Below the pieces are notes generated by a model. That model did not search any database and was not told where the DNA came from. It saw only the letters and a list, made by a program, of their open reading frames with translations. The translations under genes were made by a program, and so were the position numbers. From positions 620,001 to 684,000 of the forward strand of contig JAHDVF020000010.1 in assembly GCA_022606425.2 (NCBI GenBank): a DNA stretch of 64,000 nt, written 5' to 3'. Shown piece by piece: positions 1-11,900 of this stretch. Numbering within the stretch: the stretch's first letter is position 1; each line of letters opens with the position of its first letter. Source of the DNA: Lepidostoma basale. Taxonomy: Eukaryota > Arthropoda > Insecta > Trichoptera > Lepidostomatidae.

Positions 1-155
1 TCGGCCACTTGAGGAGTCAGAGAAATTGACGCGCGTGCATGACACGATGTATGAATGTTGATGAATCGAGAGAAATATGCCGGGAAAGAAAAGTGTGGCA
101 GTCCATTCTTTCTGCCTACCCCTTCGGAGAGACGTCGTGATGATTAGTTAGTTAG
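1..155 (+). pseudogene. LINE-A 3'-end fragment
   Basis: Encodes ..[16 protein letters not shown].. and [12 protein letters not shown], the C-terminal tail of LINE-A, then the 3' tail gttagttagttagtta. Continues off the left edge. Confidence 0.75.
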
Positions 156-897
156 TTATTATATCAGGTTCATCCTTTTCATTATAATTATTTAATTAAT
201 ACTCAATAAAGAAATTCATACAGCTTGTCGGAGAGGCTTTGCGCATTTTTTTAAAGGGGGCTTCTGGGTCAAACAAGTTTGAGAAACTACGATATAAAGC
301 ATCAAAGGGTGTTTGCAGGATATTTCTATTTAAACAAAATATTTTGCTTGTTTTTACCATAACACTGTACACCAAGTATTATTTATATGTACTTACCCAT
401 CCGTTATTCGTAGCCATGGAAATATTATATTTACATACCAGCGAAGAAAATGACGCCTTCAGATTTACCAGACCAAAACAAAAATTATGCATGTTCAGCG
501 TCTTTACGCCATTACTCAAATTAACATCGGTGGCTACACTTTAACGTGGTTCCTTGATTCCTATTTTAATTAGGTTAATGTAAGTAAAGGCGGAACGAGA
601 TAAGTGAGTAGATCATAAAACGAAGCATCGCAGTTAATTGAAACAATTGTTCGTTTGGGCTCTTACGCAAATTCAAAGCTCGTTTACTTTCGAAAAGGGC
701 CACGCCGACATTCTATAAGACCCTTGTCAAAACTGTTGTCACGTGTACCTCGAACACCTAGACAATGCTTACTCAATCTCTTGGAGACAAAAATCTGCAT
801 TTTGTCCGAGGAATAGGGATTCTAATCGAATATTCGAATATATTTTAGTCGAATAATATAAAAATAATATCATCTTATTCCTTTTTGTTGACCTATG
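156..897. other. AT-rich stretch, no gene seen
   Basis: No coding signature, tRNA-like or TIR structure recognised. A 101-codon open frame at 239-544 has no similarity to known domains and no splice context. Confidence 0.5.
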
Positions 898-985
898 TGG
901 TCTTTTCTCCAGAGTGTTGTGCTCCTGTTAGGTAGACTCCCAGCTGTACTTCCATCTTTTAGAAGGTCTTCCACGAGGACTAGTC
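898..985 (-). pseudogene. LINE-B 3'-end fragment, minus strand
   Basis: Reverse of the LINE-B tail (..GRPPKRW.D.WE.TSQEE..), recognisable as ctcctgttaggtagactccc and aggtcttccacgagga. It abuts a plus-strand LINE-B fragment head to head. Confidence 0.6.
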
Positions 986-1705
986 AATCTGATAATGGAC
1001 GAACTTATAGAGGAGACCTAATCGCTACAGCTGGGATATAGGATGGGAGAGTAAGTTGTCAATGTGGTCTGTTATGCAGACGATGTTATAATCATAGCTG
1101 AAAACAATAATGACTTACAAAAAATGCTAGACAGACTACATCACGCCTGTAAGAAATACAATATGACGATCTCTAGCGAAAAAACAAAATGTATGACCTT
1201 TTCCAAAACACCCAAAACATGTAACCTGGTTATAGAAAATCAACCCATAGAACAGGTCAGGACCTTCAAGTATCTAGGCATAGACCTGGTGGGTGGAGCT
1301 GATCTGCGGGAAGAAATACAAGCCCAAGAAAACAAGGCAGCTGCAATCTCTGGCGCTCTAAAATCCACAAAGCGCACTTCTGGAAAAATCCACACTTCTG
1401 GAAAAACAAAGACATGGCCATTAAGAGTAAGATGAGAATCTATAAAGCATACGTAAGACCAATAATAACATATGGCGTTGAAGCGAGGGCAGACACAGTA
1501 AGGACCAAACAAATTTTGAGAACTTCCGAGATGAAGACACTGAGGACGATAGCAGGCAAGACGCTGAGAGATCGCGTGAGAAACACCAGAATAAGAGAGA
1601 TATGTGAGGTTGAGGATATTATAAGATGGGGTATGTTCAAAGAATGGACACCACCACACTCCCCTGTATTGCACTACATAATCAACCTCATGGGAAAAAT
1701 AATAT
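985..1705 (+). pseudogene. LINE-B reverse-transcriptase fragment (YADD)
   Basis: Contains the RT catalytic box as MVCYADDVIIIAENNNDLQK, then KYNMTISSEKTKCMTF and FKYLGIDL, followed in another frame by [20 protein letters not shown] and REICEVEDIIRWG. The frame break near 1414 coincides with a short duplicated cacttctggaaaaa. Non-functional. Confidence 0.85.
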
Positions 1706-2345
1706 AAAAAAATTAAATCATACGCGCGCGACAGTCGCGACAGGAATGAACTCGTGCGTTACTAGACACTCGGTATCTATGTATAACCGTGCGGTTTGTT
1801 ATTAACAACTCTAAATAATTGCGAAATTTTCACACGCAATATTTCAATTGTCTATTCACACCTATCATTATAACATTGTATCTTAGTTTGTCAAATATCT
1901 ATCTAATCATGTCAGATAATATTACTTCATGTGCGTTGAGAGAAGGATACCTCATGCCGCAAAGGTCGCGGTCTCCGTAGAAACAGCCATCCCGACGAGA
2001 AAATGTTGCCCACCATCAATCATCGATCGGTGGCAAATATTGAAATTCTTTTTCAAACAGAAATCGCATCCTTTGTGTGGTACCTGCCCGTATCCGTGTG
2101 TACATACTCGTACGTGAATGCGTGATGTATGTCAAGGGTAAATGGCTCTTTGTAACTAACGCGAACACGGCATTTGCCAAGTAAACAAAACGCATGCTTT
2201 GTCTCACTTGAACCGTGCGTTCAGTTTTATTGACTGTAGAACTATTATCAAATGCCATCTCAGAGTTGCATAACCTCATTTATTGTTTCGTGAACAATGA
2301 TGTTAAAATTCATATAAAATATTTAATACAAATGAAAACGTAATC
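1706..2345. other. intergenic, no gene seen
   Basis: No recognised domain, RNA gene or terminal repeat. Confidence 0.45.
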
Positions 2346-2349
2346 AGGA

Positions 2350-2615
2350 ACACAGTAATACGTGAGACCTGCGATACCGAAAATATTGTCAGATGGAACA
2401 GGAGACGACAAAAGAAGACGCTTCTGGCGCGACCACGTAGAACGAATGAACGACGATAGACTCCCCCAAGCAGCCGCAAACAGCGTGTCAATGGGAACTC
2501 GCAAACCCGGAAGACCTGCGAAGAGATGGCGAGACAGTTGGAGTTCTGTGTCTCAGGAGACCTCGACGCCATAAAAACAGATCCACAGATCTATGAAAAG
2601 AGGAAGAAGAAGAAA
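2350..2615 (+). pseudogene. LINE-B 3'-end fragment
   Basis: RRRFWRDHVERMNDDRLPQA then TRKPGRPAKRWRDSWSSVSQ, a stop, and an A/G-rich tail (gaggaagaagaagaaaga). Confidence 0.75.
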
Positions 2616-2654
2616 GAAAAAGAAAACGTCTGTTTTCTAGATATTTTATTATAG

Positions 2655-3030
2655 TGTATTTATATCGAGTGACCCAAAGAGCCATGGAAAGAGCCATGTT
2701 AGGAATAAGTCTAAGAAACAGAGTCAAAAACGGTACGGTGAGAGAAAAAACAAAGGTCACTGACATCATCCACCGGGTAGCGACTCTAAAATTGCAATGG
2801 GTAGGTCACGTAGCCAAAAGCTCACACGAAAAATGGACAAGAAGACTGGTGACTTGGAGACCGTGGACGGCAAAGAGAAGTGCAGGGCGACCGCAACTAT
2901 GGTGGAAGGATGATCTGAACAGACATGTCGGAATAACTGGATGCAGTCTGCACAAGACAGAGTGACATGGAAGCGAATGGAGGAGGCCTTTGTCCAGGAG
3001 TGGACATGAAAAGGCTGTAGAAGAAGAAGA
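2655..3030 (+). pseudogene. LINE-C 3'-end fragment
   Basis: [20 protein letters not shown] then [20 protein letters not shown] and [19 protein letters not shown]; frame broken after GCSLHKTE. This is the RTE-type 'endonuclease-reverse transcriptase' C-terminus widespread in moths and butterflies. 3' tail gaagaagaagaacaag. Confidence 0.85.
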
Positions 3031-3388
3031 ACAAGATGTGAATTATATGATTGGCCTGACTAAGGCATAATAAAATGTCATTTAATAATGGCTAAGGCAC
3101 ATTTGATTATGCCTTAGACAAGCGGAATATCTTATTTACATAAAATATAATAAAACTTCTAGAAAACGAACGTTTTCATTCGTATTAATTATTTGCATAA
3201 TCTCTTTTATTCGAGCTTCAATTCTAATGATTGGTAAGCAGTAATGCCATAAATCTCTTCCTTTACTTCGTTCAGTCTTCATCAATCAATCGTCTTCAGC
3301 TGTGATAGGAGGTACAGTCTATATCATGGCATATTTACTCCAAATACTCTTGGTAAAGACGCCCTCTATCAATGAATCCATTCTATGT

Positions 3389-3600
3389 TCTTCTTCTTCT
3401 TCTTCTTCAGCCTTCTTCCCTTAACTGCTGGATATAGGCCTGTTTCATTTTCCTTCACTCGTCCCTGACTCGTTCCTTCCTCATCCAACTCGTTTCAGCT
3501 ATTCGGGCAATATCGTCAGTCCATCTTTTAGGAGACCTCCCGACAATCATTTTCTTTGTCCAAGGTCTCCATTAAAGTATTTTGGATGTCCTGATGGACA
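3389..3600 (-). pseudogene. LINE 3'-end fragment, minus strand
   Basis: Begins with the reversed tail cttcttcttcttcttcagcc, then aactgctggatataggcctg and gtctccat. It matches the pattern of the minus-strand LINE tails at 25620 and 29474. Confidence 0.6.
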
Positions 3601-4003
3601 TCCAGAATTCAATGTTACCCTTGAGAAAAATATTGTATACCACAACACTATTCTATTCTGACACACTTTTCTCAAATGTTTGATAATTCGTCACTTTTGA
3701 TCATGCATTAAAGAGCCAAAACATGTCATTCCTACTACTCGTATAATAAAACATTAAGAGCCCCCGCTGATTGTTACAAAAAGTCACAGTAACATTTTGT
3801 CGCCGAGTCAAGTGCTATGGAGGTAAATGAGAGTGCGCTCACTGTGGCGACGTGACAATACGGTAACAAAAAGTTCCAGCGGCCGGCGACATTAGCGTGA
3901 CGTGACTATCACCCGGCCTGTACATTGGTATGGGAGTTTTTTGTCACTCTGCCGGGAGGCGCCTACCGAAAGGACGTGTGTTGCAAATTTTTCAGTCCAT
4001 AAG

Positions 4004-4222
4004 ATGGCGGCTTCTCTGCGAGAAGATGATATTGACAATGAGTTGTTAATAGAAAAGATTGAGAAAAGGCCAGCATTGTATACAAAAAAATTAAAGGAAT
4101 TTTCGGATATTCATTTAAAAAGGAAATTGTGGGAGGAGATTTCTATTCAATTATTTCCAGCAACAACTTTAACAAGTCGTCGAAACTGTTCATTGACAGA
4201 CGAAAATAATTTAAAAACTTAA
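4004..4222 (+). pseudogene. MADF/Myb-like fragment of Harbinger element
   Basis: MAASLREDDIDNELLIEKIE then KRPALYTKKLKEFSDIHLKR and WEEISIQL match the start of MADF DNA-binding proteins, which accompany PIF/Harbinger transposases. It ends early at a stop after 72 codons, so only the first helices remain. Confidence 0.7.
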
Positions 4223-4376
4223 GAGGATATTGACGTAATTCAGAATACAGGGTGTAAAATTTTCCTTTTAATAATTGTTCGTTATATATGGGATGTACCC
4301 AGTAGCGTTTCTTTTGCTTAATTTTCCTTCTGCGTAATTCAAGAGCGCAATTCACTGCGACCTCTTCGAAATCCAT
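4143..4376 (-). pseudogene. Harbinger transposase N-terminal fragment
   Basis: Starts MDFEEVAVNCALELRRRKIK, then YWVHPIYNEQLLKGKFYTLY and FLNYFRLSMNSFDDLLKLL, the 'WVHPI..R...G.F..L..EL' N-terminus of PIF/Harbinger DDE transposases. The catalytic domain is missing. Its 3' end overlaps the convergent MADF fragment by 80 bp. Confidence 0.75.
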
Positions 4377-5204
4377 CGCTTAAATGAACATTTTGTCACC
4401 AGTAGTGAGCGCATCCACGGTGACACAACGTGACAGTTACAAAAAGTTACTGCAACAAAAAGTCACAGTCAGCGCCTAGCCTTAGAAAACAGACGTTTTT
4501 ATTCGTATACATTTTTTAATATGGAGTTTTATATCATTGTTCAAGACACAATAAATATGGCTTGACATTAAATGCCTCAACAAGACGAATCATGTCATTC
4601 CCATTTTACATCATTGTTTAAGAAACAATAAATATATTTTTTCTACATTCATTCTTTGCATGTGTCCTAACTAACTTAATGAACCTTTTATATGGCTAAA
4701 TAATCAATTAAACAATAAAAACACTTGAAAGATTAATAACACCCGAAAAGGATTTTATTTTTATTCACAAACGAAAACATAATTTAGTATTTTAATAATA
4801 AGTTATGGAGATGGAGTCTGTAAGAAAGAAACAGTGTTTATATTATTTTTCTCAAAATTTATGTGGTGACGTATTCTCGTATTTTTACATGATGTGTTAA
4901 GCGCTTATTGGGATGGATAGCCATTATATATTTCATGAAAATTTTAAGGGACGATTGGTTAAAGTATTATACATATTATTTTTTTTTTACCTACGTTTTT
5001 ACAATAAGATTGTCTTTGTAATTCTTAAGGATTACTATCTTCAAAAATATTAATATCGGATATTAATATTTGCAAAAATAGTACCTCATTATTAGGAAGA
5101 ATTTACTGGATCGTCTCCAGGATTTATCCCAAGCCACCTAGATCAGTAGCCAAGTTCTATCTTCTAAATCAGCACCCGGATATAAATGAATACGACCTTA
5201 TATA

Positions 5205-5400
5205 TCATACCGAAGGTCCCGGGTTCGATTCCCGTCGATGGCAGTGTGATTGTCACACTGTCTTTGGTCTGGTGTAGAAATCCCTTCACATTAAAATGAT
5301 GATAGATTAGCTACCTATCACATAGCATGTGAATCAATATAATAGCAAAACAAATTGTATACAGTTATTTGGTTCAAAAGCCATATACCATTTTTTTTAA
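5205..5400 (+). mobile_element. SINE-1, 5'-truncated copy
   Basis: Starts inside the tRNA head (cgaaggtcccgggttcgatt, B box) and continues through gtgtgattgtcacactgtct to the tail. The A box is missing. Confidence 0.7.
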
Positions 5401-5717
5401 TATATATTAAGGAAAAGTAATTTAGAAATACAAGATATTTATAAAACACGTTGAGTGACATATTTCTCTCTAAATATTAATATTTCAACTTATTACTATC
5501 ATTAAAAAAAAGCTTTTGAATGTTTAATTAGCAGTTTAGTGGGTGACGCATCTTCCCAAGTCATTTTTTAATATAATTTAGCTAAATTCCACTTAGGTTT
5601 ATGGCGTCGACCGATTTCGGCAGCTCGCTGCCATCTTCTATTTATTTATTTATATTTTCAGTATTAACAATGAAATTTCAAATAACGACATAAAATTTTT
5701 CTTCCCAAATTAGTAAG

Positions 5718-6010
5718 TGAATATGTGAAATATATATTATATCGTCACTTTAAAGGTAAAACTCACTAAGTGACATTTGAATTTTTTTTTTTTTGCAATT
5801 TCTGTATCAGACTTGTGAATTCTACGTCAGAAAGTAATCACCAAGTGTTTTTATTAAAGAATAACTGTTATTCTTTAATAAATACACTTGGTGATTGTTT
5901 TCTGACGTAGAATTCACAAGTCTGATGCGGAAGTTGCAAGAAAAGGAGAAAAATTTGAAATGTCACTTAATGGTTTTACCTTAAAACGATATGTGATATA
6001 TGTAATATAT
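5718..6010. repeat. large palindromic foldback element (about 290 bp)
   Basis: Two arms of about 145 bp pair around a centre near 5869; the inner 60 bp (cagacttgtgaattctacgt ...) is nearly perfect. Outer parts share aagtgacatttgaa/ttgaaatgtcactta. It directly precedes a long AT run. No coding capacity. Confidence 0.8.
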
Positions 6011-6013
6011 ATT

Positions 6014-6164
<151 letters not shown>

Positions 6165-6505
6165 GTAATAATAACATATGGAGTCGAAGCAAGGTCAGAC
6201 ACAGTAAGGACCAAACAAGTTTTGAGAACTTCCGAGATGAAGACACTGAGGACTATAGCAGGCAAGACACTGGGAGATCGCGTGAGGAACACCAGAATAA
6301 GAGAATGGAGCAGACCGCGAAAAAGGGACTGGTACGGTCATGTTCAAAGAATGGACACCACCAGACTCCCCTATATTACATAACATAATCAGCCTTATGG
6401 GACTCGTCCTCGTGGAAGACCTCCTAAAATATGGAAGGACAGCTTGGAGTTTACCTCACAGGAGGAGCAACACACTGGAGAATATACCACATAGGTACTA
6501 CTAGG
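6165..6505 (+). pseudogene. LINE-B 3'-end fragment beside AT run
   Basis: [20 protein letters not shown], then [20 protein letters not shown] and the tail ..GRPPKIWKDSLEF. A short deletion between RE and WSR breaks the frame. Confidence 0.75.
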
Positions 6506-7108
6506 AAAAAGAAGATATATAAAATGTAACAATATTATCGTATATCATACGAGTATAACTGTTATGGGATAAGGGGCGTTGGAATTTTTATTTCTTATAA
6601 AGGGGGCGGTAGTCCAGAAAAGATTGTGAACCTATGATATATGTAGATAGACGATATTTATGTCACTATAAAATTATTTTATTGCTACCAGAAAACATAC
6701 TTTTTCCTCAATATTAAATATTAATTATGAATCTTCACATAATTATTTTAGTAAAAACAACTAACTTGATATTTCTGATCTTATAGATCGTAATTTATAT
6801 TATGAATTCAAAATGGAGTTGTTGATCGAAGATGCGCCGAATGAGAACATATCAAGAAAATTGAATGAAGTTAATTTTATGCGAATATACCTCTATAGCA
6901 CTATAACTCTATACCGTTGTATTGGTTCTTTAACTAAAGTCGTTGACACGCATTTGTTTCTCAATTACAGGCGAGATCACTGTACCGAGGTACTCGAAAT
7001 AATGTTCTACTCATAAATTCAAGAGCGTTAGTATATACGGTACCCACGATCATACTAAACTTGAGGTTCTTACGCCTGTAACACACTCCAGCGAAACTCT
7101 CTAAGTTT
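6506..7108. other. AT-rich, no gene seen
   Basis: The stretch taaggggcgttggaattttt and aagggggcggtagtccag near 6560-6620 recurs in part at 51205 and 49250. Otherwise nothing recognised. Confidence 0.4.
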
Positions 7109-7109
7109 A

Positions 7110-7480
7110 ACTAGTATCGAGCCACAAACGTAAGTTGGCGGTGGTACAAATGTGAACTAAACGCCAAATGTCAATGTGACAGATTTGAGTTTTTGTTTGC
7201 ATCGTCACCGTGAATTTTAGTTTTCTTTATTAATTTGAGACTAACAATGCTTAAAGTTATAAAAATCAGTATAAAAGAGACTATTCTAAAAGTTAAAGCC
7301 TTTTTGTGAAGAAGAACAGTAATAATTGCGTCATTAATTCCATTCGAAAAAGTCAACGCGCGTATTGGTAAAATGACATATAAGTGTTGTTATCTGTAGA
7401 GATTAAATAACCGATTTATGATCAGTGCAGTAATAATAATAATAAAAATTTATTGTTTAATATAATATTTTGTATTGATT
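7110..7480. repeat. dispersed repeat shared with 32370-32645
   Basis: Shares gagactattctaaaagttaa, aagttataaaaatcagtata and ccgatttatgat with the interior of the 32074 Helitron. Its first 90 bp (cacaaacgtaagttggcggt) match 31175-31260. Probably a partial Helitron-type copy. Confidence 0.6.
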
Positions 7481-7721
7481 TCATTAAACCATTTTTTGTG
7501 TTATTTTTATTATGAGAAATAACTCGCATTGTTTCCAGGGTTGAACCAGTATTTTCTAAATCAGAATGCAAGTGTTCTATCTACCTCACCACTACTTGGA
7601 TTTTAAAGTTATTAATAATTGAATTAATCCATTGTTTTGGCGGAAACACTTTGATATTTCAACATTATTAACTGTTTAAATAAAAAAACTTTGAAATAAA
7701 TATCATAATTGATTATATTTT

Positions 7722-7762
7722 GTCGCGACAGCTGTTTCCCTAACCGATTTTAGCATCGTCAG
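7722..7762 (-). repeat. GTCGCGACAGC hairpin module
   Basis: On minus: CTGACGATG, stem CTAA/TTAG, GGAAACAGCTGTCGCGAC. One of several copies of a hairpin module (see findings). Confidence 0.55.
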
Positions 7763-7865
7763 GTCTTACAATCGGAACTTCGTTACAAAAACAAATTGAT
7801 TTATTTTTGACGAATTTTTTTATGAATTAAAACATTTTTTTTTCATTTTTGTGATTATTTTTCGA

Positions 7866-7945
7866 CATGTTTCGAGCAAACGATATAAACTCATTTATAT
7901 CGTTCTCCCGATGGTGAAAGTGTAAAGCCTTTGAAACATGTCGAG
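7866..7945. repeat. foldback with two facing GAAACATGTC modules
   Basis: cgacatgtttcgagc at the left and cctttgaaacatgtcgag at the right are inverted. Between them acgatataaa/tttatatcgt pairs. Both ends present the same CGAAACATGTCG-like terminus. Confidence 0.6.
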
Positions 7946-7995
7946 TAAAATAAACTCAAAAGTGGAAAAAACAGTGTTATAATTTTTAAGGATTA

Positions 7996-8330
7996 ATTGT
8001 ATCTCAATAGAGACGAAGATGTAAATTGTTTTTTTGGAAACAGAATACGGTAGTCGAGGCGTTTACAGGACTTATGACATGTCATTGGTTGGGTTAAGCG
8101 ATCACTTTATGTTAACAACATTCCCCATTCCGCCCTTCTTACGACCACCACGTCTACCAATTTTTTGGAAGATGCATATATGCTAGAATGCTGCGCAGCA
8201 CTTCACATTTTTTGTTCAATCTACACTAACGCCATCCATTAAGATAATTTATCCGCAATGGGTAAAACCCAGTCTACAAGTATTTGTATACATTCAAAAT
8301 GTTAGTGTTATAATTCATTGAAAAAAACGT
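7996..8330. repeat. dispersed repeat shared with 20115-20440
   Basis: Both copies start aattgtatctcaatagagac and share caggacttatgac.tgtcat, gttgggttaagcg, acattccccattcc and actaacgccatc. About 330 bp, noncoding; a MITE-like family. Confidence 0.7.
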
Positions 8331-8399
8331 CGTTATGGAATTACACAGTTTGTTTTTGTAACCCTGACGAGCGAAACCGGTTCGTTAAGTAAAACAAAA

Positions 8400-8884
8400 T
8401 AAAGTAGTGTAAAAACAAAGTACACATGTGTTTAAATTATTTTTAATAATGCTACACCACAAATTAAGTGCTTCATATTAATATAAATTTAAAAGTTCAT
8501 ATTGAGCTACTTATTCACTCCTGTTTCACCCCAATTTCACTATATGATTGTATAATTTATAGTTTAAAACAGCATTTAAAATAATATGTATGTTTACATC
8601 AAAAAAATAGCTTTCATAATTTTCGCTCCTCCGATAAAATGTCTTATGAAACATACGTGACATTGGACCGTTCTTTTTATGTACGTTTTTATATGAATGT
8701 TATAAAAATATTAGAATCGATACTATGCTATTTAGCTCTGAAAGCATTTGATCAAACATAAAATCACATATAGATACTTACCAAGTGACACTCACAGTAT
8801 GGTCAAGGTTAAAATATTTTAGTATCATATTTCAAGATGCAAATTTCATAATTATATTTGAATGTTTTATCGTTTTATCCGCAG
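8400..8884. other. AT-rich intronic/intergenic, no gene seen
   Basis: No domain or repeat recognised ahead of the SDR exon. Confidence 0.4.
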
Positions 8885-8995
8885 GTGACGCTGCTCATAA
8901 ATAACGCGGGGATCGCTTCAGGGACGACATTCCTCAACACACCAGACCACCTCATCCAGAGAACTTTTGACGTCAACATCCTCGCTCACTTCTGG
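8885..8995 (+). CDS. SDR16C-like exon with NNAG motif
   Basis: This 37-codon exon, phase 0 at both ends, has acceptor ..cgcag and donor gtatgt. It reads [16 protein letters not shown]..., then ..[15 protein letters not shown] is the SDR motif that stabilises the central beta-sheet. The junction [10 protein letters not shown] with the next exon matches the family without a gap. Confidence 0.92.
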
Positions 8996-11900
8996 GTATG
9001 TACAAAAAACTGAATAACAAAATATTATTCTTCTTAACTAAACTTTGTCTTACAGAGGGCTGCTCCTCCTGTAACGTTGATTCCCAGCTGTCCTTCCATC
9101 TTTTGGGAGGTCTTCCACGAGGACGAGTCCCGTGAGGCTGATTATATACTGCAAGATTAGAATGTCTGGTGGCGTACATTAAGTGGATTTTTTTGTTGTA
9201 TACAACAGGTCGTTTGAACCCAATTACCGTATACATTTTGTCTTTAGCTATTATATTGATTCTCATGACATGTGATAGGTAGTTGGTAAGTTTATGAAAC
9301 CTGCGTTCTGCCAGTTGGTACTTATGGTCTTGAAACTGTTACACTGTCCAAACAAAGTGCCGAGAAACTACGAGTGACCCACGAAAGCCACGAGCACGAA
9401 AGAAAGAGCCACGGAAAGAGCCATGTTAGGAATAAGCCTAAGAGACAGAGTCAGAAACGATATGGTGAGAGAGAAAACAAAGGTCACTGACATCATCCAC
9501 CGGGTGGCGACTCTAAAATGGCAATGGGCAGATCACGTAGCCAGAAGCTCAGACGAAAAGTGGACAAGAAGACTGCTGACTTGGAGACCGTGGACGGCAA
9601 AGAGAAGTGCATGGCGACCGCAACTACGGTGGAAGGATGATCTGAATAGACACGTCGGAATAACCTGGATGCAGTCTGCACAGGACAGAGTGACATAGAA
9701 GCGAATGAAAGAGGCCTTTGTCCAGGAGTGGACGGGAATAGGCTGAGGAAGAAGATGTAGCTATCTATCGCCATTTGTCACGTGAATTCCTACCAGACCA
9801 ATGACAGCGTGAGAGTCACAATGCCATCACCGGGAATCAAACCCGGGACCTTCGGTATGGCAGTCAATGAGGCTCTCACCACTCTGTCACGAAGGTCGAT
9901 ATGACCGTACCAGTCCCAACTTCGCTGTCTACTTCATCTTATAATATCCTCAGATAAATATAAGTTTTAAGGTTGAAACATCGTTATTATAAGTACCCAT
10001 CACAATTTATTTATTATATTTTTAAATCGTCGCGACAGTGGTTTCGAAACAGCTATCAAGACAATCTCATAAAAAATGTGACGACTGATCCCATCATACT
10101 CTACAAAGCCAAACCTAACTGGTCTTCCATTCCCTGACCGAGAATAATGTATAGATTTACTATAAATCCTTCTAAAATATATTTCGCAATCTTCTACATA
10201 CATTCACTTATTCTTTGTGCTGTGAAATTATATTAGAATAAATATTTTAAAACATCTTTGTTATAATGCGACGTTTTATTCACTTTTTCGCATGGTTCTA
10301 AACCTTCACTTGTGTAACGTTCACAATTCATCTTCAACGTAAAATAACTTTTACGTTGAAGATGAATTGTGAACAAAAAAAAACTCATCATTTCTTCTAT
10401 ATTCACCATCACTTTGTGTTGTAGATTCACATTTTAAAATTAAAAAAAAAATATTGTATCAAACAATTATTACGTTTTTCACATATGTGTTTCGGGCCAC
10501 CGACGCCCTTCCAAAGTGTAGAAAATTTAAAAATCATAAACTGAGGAATGTCTCGTCTGTGATCTAAAGGTGAGTACTTTGAATGAAAGTATACATTATT
10601 TTAATTATTTCTTAAAAATAAATCAAATGTTGAATATCGGCCATGTGAGGAGTCAGAGAAATCGACGCGCGTGCATGACACGATGTATGAATGTTTAGGA
10701 ATCGAGAGAAATATGTCAAGAAAGAAAAGTGTGGCAGTCCATTCTTTCTGCCTACCCCTTCGGGGAGACGGCGTGATGGTTAGTTAGTTTTTTTTATTAT
10801 ATCTATATAAAATCTTAATAAACCTTTAATCAAATTTTAAAGGTTGGTCATGCTAGAAGTCGAAGGAATCGACGTGCGTGTATGACTCGTTGTATGAATG
10901 TGGAGGAAGCTAGAAAGGTTTGCCAGGATAGAGTAGTGTGGCGGTCCATTCTCTCTGCCTACCCCTGCGGGGAAACGGCGTGATGGTTTGTTGTTGTTGT
11001 TGTTATTTATGATGTAAAACTACATATTTAATATCTAATATTAATATAATCTAGTTGTTTTATTATATTTTATGAGAAAGACATGTTTCGCCTTTCATAT
11101 TACTATGTTAATTCATTAATGTTGTATAAACCTTTGATAATACCTTAAAAAGGCGAAACATATCATTCCCATAAAATATAATAAAACTTCTAGAAAACGG
11201 ATGTTTTCATTAATATTAATTATTATAATGGCATTTATTAATAATCAAATGCACATACTATTAAATCACAGGTAGCAAATTTATGATACGATCGATATTT
11301 TAATTTCAACTCCAAAACATGTCAAAAAGGAAAAAAAATATATAATAAAATGCACTATAATAAAATGCACTCTGTACGTATAATATATTCGTTTGGAAGT
11401 CAATAAATTTATTAACCAGACTAATTTATCTTCCTGACCCCGGAACGAGAATGCAATGATTATTTTTAATTTTGTTATTTTAACTTGCTCTATAATAAAT
11501 CATTTGTCAATCGGGTTTATTTTTAATATAACTGTAGCTTTATTTATGTTGTAAACACTATGTATGAAGTAATTCAGCTATTAAGTTTAAATAATTATAA
11601 TTATACATTATGTGTTATAACATTATGTGCTAAATTAAAAAAAAGCGGTGGATTCGTGGAACATAAATTAAATAGACAATATGTGCACCATCTAAAAAGA
11701 ACATTTTGTGTTAAATTATTTTTATTTTGTTATTTTATTTTATATCATTGTATTTTATATTATTTGTTTTAGATTTATTTTGTGGATGTTGGAAGATCGA
11801 AGTGTGCGCGGGAGATGCCTATTGGTGGCGATGAGGTTCGCAACCCATCGCACCGCGTCTCCCGCGGGGCGAAAAGAGAAGGATGGAGTGCCGCATCAGT

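Larger units (their letters stand above)
3757..4481. mobile_element. PIF/Harbinger-like element remnant (725 bp)
   Basis: Imperfect TIRs (GAGCCCCCGCTGA near the left end, GGCTAGGCGCTGA reversed at the right) are flanked by TTA at 3754-3756 and 4482-4484, the usual 3-bp PIF target. Subterminal repeats of ttacaaaaagtcacag and ttttgtcgc type follow. It carries a MADF-like piece on plus and a transposase-like piece on minus, as expected for this superfamily's two genes. Confidence 0.8.

Noticed and set aside
239..544. 101-codon open frame near the left edge
   Set aside because: No domain, no splice signals, AT-rich codons and no conservation cue.
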